Assembly: GCA_010094045.1 (NCBI GenBank)
Contig: ML986777.1
Coordinates: forward strand, 8,700-54,766
Length of the DNA: 46,067 bases
Reading direction: 5' to 3'
Source of the DNA: Lojkania enalia
Lineage: Eukaryota; Ascomycota; Dothideomycetes; Pleosporales
Shown: piece by piece, positions 44,901 to 46,067 of the stretch
Layout of the letters: each line of letters begins with the position of its first letter
Position numbering within the stretch: the first letter of the stretch is position 1
The notes under the pieces: model-generated
Seen by the model: the letters and a program-made list of their open reading frames with translations, nothing else
Told to the model about the DNA's origin: nothing
Databases searched by the model: none
Program-made: the position numbers and the translations under genes

Positions 44901-46067
44901 AGTATCTAGTCTTTAAGCTAATATTGCGGCGCTTTTAGGCGGTTAAAGACGAAGCAGAAGAGATTTAGGGGGAGTCTAGAGGGAAGGAAGAGGAAGAAAG
45001 ATAGAGGAGAAGAGGACTAGAGAGGTATCTAACAGCCTACTATTAGACCCTCCGGATACTATAGAAAAGTAATTTTAGGCCTATACTTTAGTTTTTAAAT
45101 CTACTACTTAACTCTTATAAGTTATTATCTATTAGATAATCTATATTTTTTATACTATTCTTATATACTTTAATCTATTTAGTTAGAGTTTTTAAGGGTT
45201 TTAAACGATTTAGATATTTATTATAAAAAGCTTTTAGCTTATAAAATAAACCTATAAAGTTTAAAACTTTATACTAGATTAGATTAAAATTATATTCTAC
45301 CTATTTTATATAGTATTTAAGGGTCTTATAATATAATTTACTAGCTAGTATTTTTTTAACCTCCTACTCTTCTACCCTATTAATAGCGATAGCAGGTGGT
45401 TTTAGAACTTCTTATCTAAATAAAAGGTTCTAAGGGTCTTTATACAGCAGGTTTAGTATAAAGATATTATATATACTTAACTTTAGAGGTAACTATAAAT
45501 AGTATAAGTTTCTAACCTACTCTAGTACTTTAAAAAGGCCCTCCTATTAATCGGATAGCTTTCGGCTTAGTCTCTAGACTATAAAGTTCTTAGTATTTAA
45601 GTAGACTATATTACTAATCTACTAATTAATCGGTTATTAGTAATAGTTAATAATAGATTATATATTATCCTAAGCCTTCTTAATATTAGCCTTTATAGTT
45701 TTCTAGACTATATATATATATATTACTAGAGCTAAGATATTTTTACAATTTAATTTATCTATTATAGTAATAGAATTAATAGAACATTTCTAATCCTAAT
45801 TCTAATAGGGCTTAAATCTATATAGAATCTAATATAGAGATATTCCGATAGTTATATAGAGTAGAATTACTTATACTCGATTAATTATAGGTAATAGAGA
45901 ACTCTAGTTATTCTAGTAGAAGGATATAAAAAGACGCGGTCTCTAATTAATATATTTATTTATAATCTCCGTCTATCTATTAATCTCTTTATAATAAGTA
46001 GTAGATAGTTTAATCTTTACGCCTAAAATATAGTAGAATTTGGACTAGAAACTAGATATAAACTAAG
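41960..46067. repeat. RIP-degraded AT-rich block
   Basis: CA and TG are almost absent and no reading frame persists. A C/T-rich tract lies at 43330-43430 and a purine-rich tract at 44940-45035. From about 45060 to the window edge the sequence is a Ty3/gypsy element (listed separately). The stretch 41960-45060 must also be repeat-derived, but I cannot assign it; part may be the 3' LTR of that gypsy element. Confidence 0.8.
45060..46067 (-). mobile_element. Ty3/gypsy chromovirus: integrase C terminus and chromodomain, RIP-degraded
   Basis: Read on the minus strand from the window edge. The integrase core end is GVKIKLSTTYYKEINR-TEI followed by INKYINQRPRLFISFY (about 45830-46050), equivalent to the gypsy 'HPETDGQTERxN' block with the catalytic Glu. 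The integrase tail follows, then at about 45230-45400 a chromodomain: VEE-EVKKILASKLYYKTLK, YYIK-VEYN, LV-YK, LKAFYNKYLNR. The three dashes are TAG stops exactly where chromodomains have the aromatic-cage and fold tryptophans (TGG to TAG). The frame ends near 45115. The element continues beyond 46067; its 5' half is outside the window. A chromodomain targets such elements to heterochromatin by binding methylated histone H3. Confidence 0.78.

Overview
The window comes from a filamentous ascomycete (Pezizomycotina) with a compartmentalised genome. Evidence: short introns (46 and 89 bases in one gene, 93 in another), fungal-type genes (Zn2Cys6 regulator, NmrA-like reductase, RNF216-like RBR ligase, Cue1-like protein, RlpA-like protein) and long AT-rich blocks in which CA and TG dinucleotides are almost absent while TA is abundant. 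That is the signature of repeat-induced point mutation (RIP). No species can be named from the sequence alone.

Layout. (1) 1-1890 is RIP-degraded and holds a truncated Fot1/pogo-type transposon. (2) 1890-7640 is a normal-composition island with an unrecognised coding remnant, an intact NmrA-like/isoflavone-reductase-like gene, and a broken Zn2Cys6 regulator. (3) 7830-27900 is a RIP block. Most of it can be parsed as one nest: Fot-like element E (8533-27730) holds a short LTR element (8761-19500), a Ty3/gypsy element (19650-25156) and a second Fot element D (25455-27326). The LTR element in turn holds Fot element B (9177-18171), which holds a Ty1/copia element (9716-16834). It also holds a solo LTR (19083-19286) that escaped RIP. 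Target-site duplications support all levels except the gypsy insertion. (4) 27900-41950 is a second island: an RBR E3 ligase, a frameshifted helical-protein gene, a possible gene remnant, a membrane-anchored RlpA-like protein divergently paired with a Cue1-like gene, a spliced unknown membrane-protein candidate, two more solo LTRs of the same family, and a cytochrome P450 fragment carrying RIP-type stops. (5) 41950-46067 is a RIP block containing the 3' part of a chromodomain Ty3/gypsy element that runs off the window.

No operon or biosynthetic cluster is evident. The two healthiest cellular genes with a shared theme are the RBR ligase (which carries a CUE-like domain) and the Cue1-like ER protein, both in ubiquitin conjugation, but they are 4.3 kb apart with unrelated genes between them. 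The broken regulator and P450 both lie next to AT blocks, which fits gene erosion by RIP spreading from repeats. I found no CRISPR array, no confident tRNA or rRNA, and no clear new defence or mobile system. The most informative content is the dated transposon nest, the solo-LTR family with its GATATC array, and several unusual gene structures.
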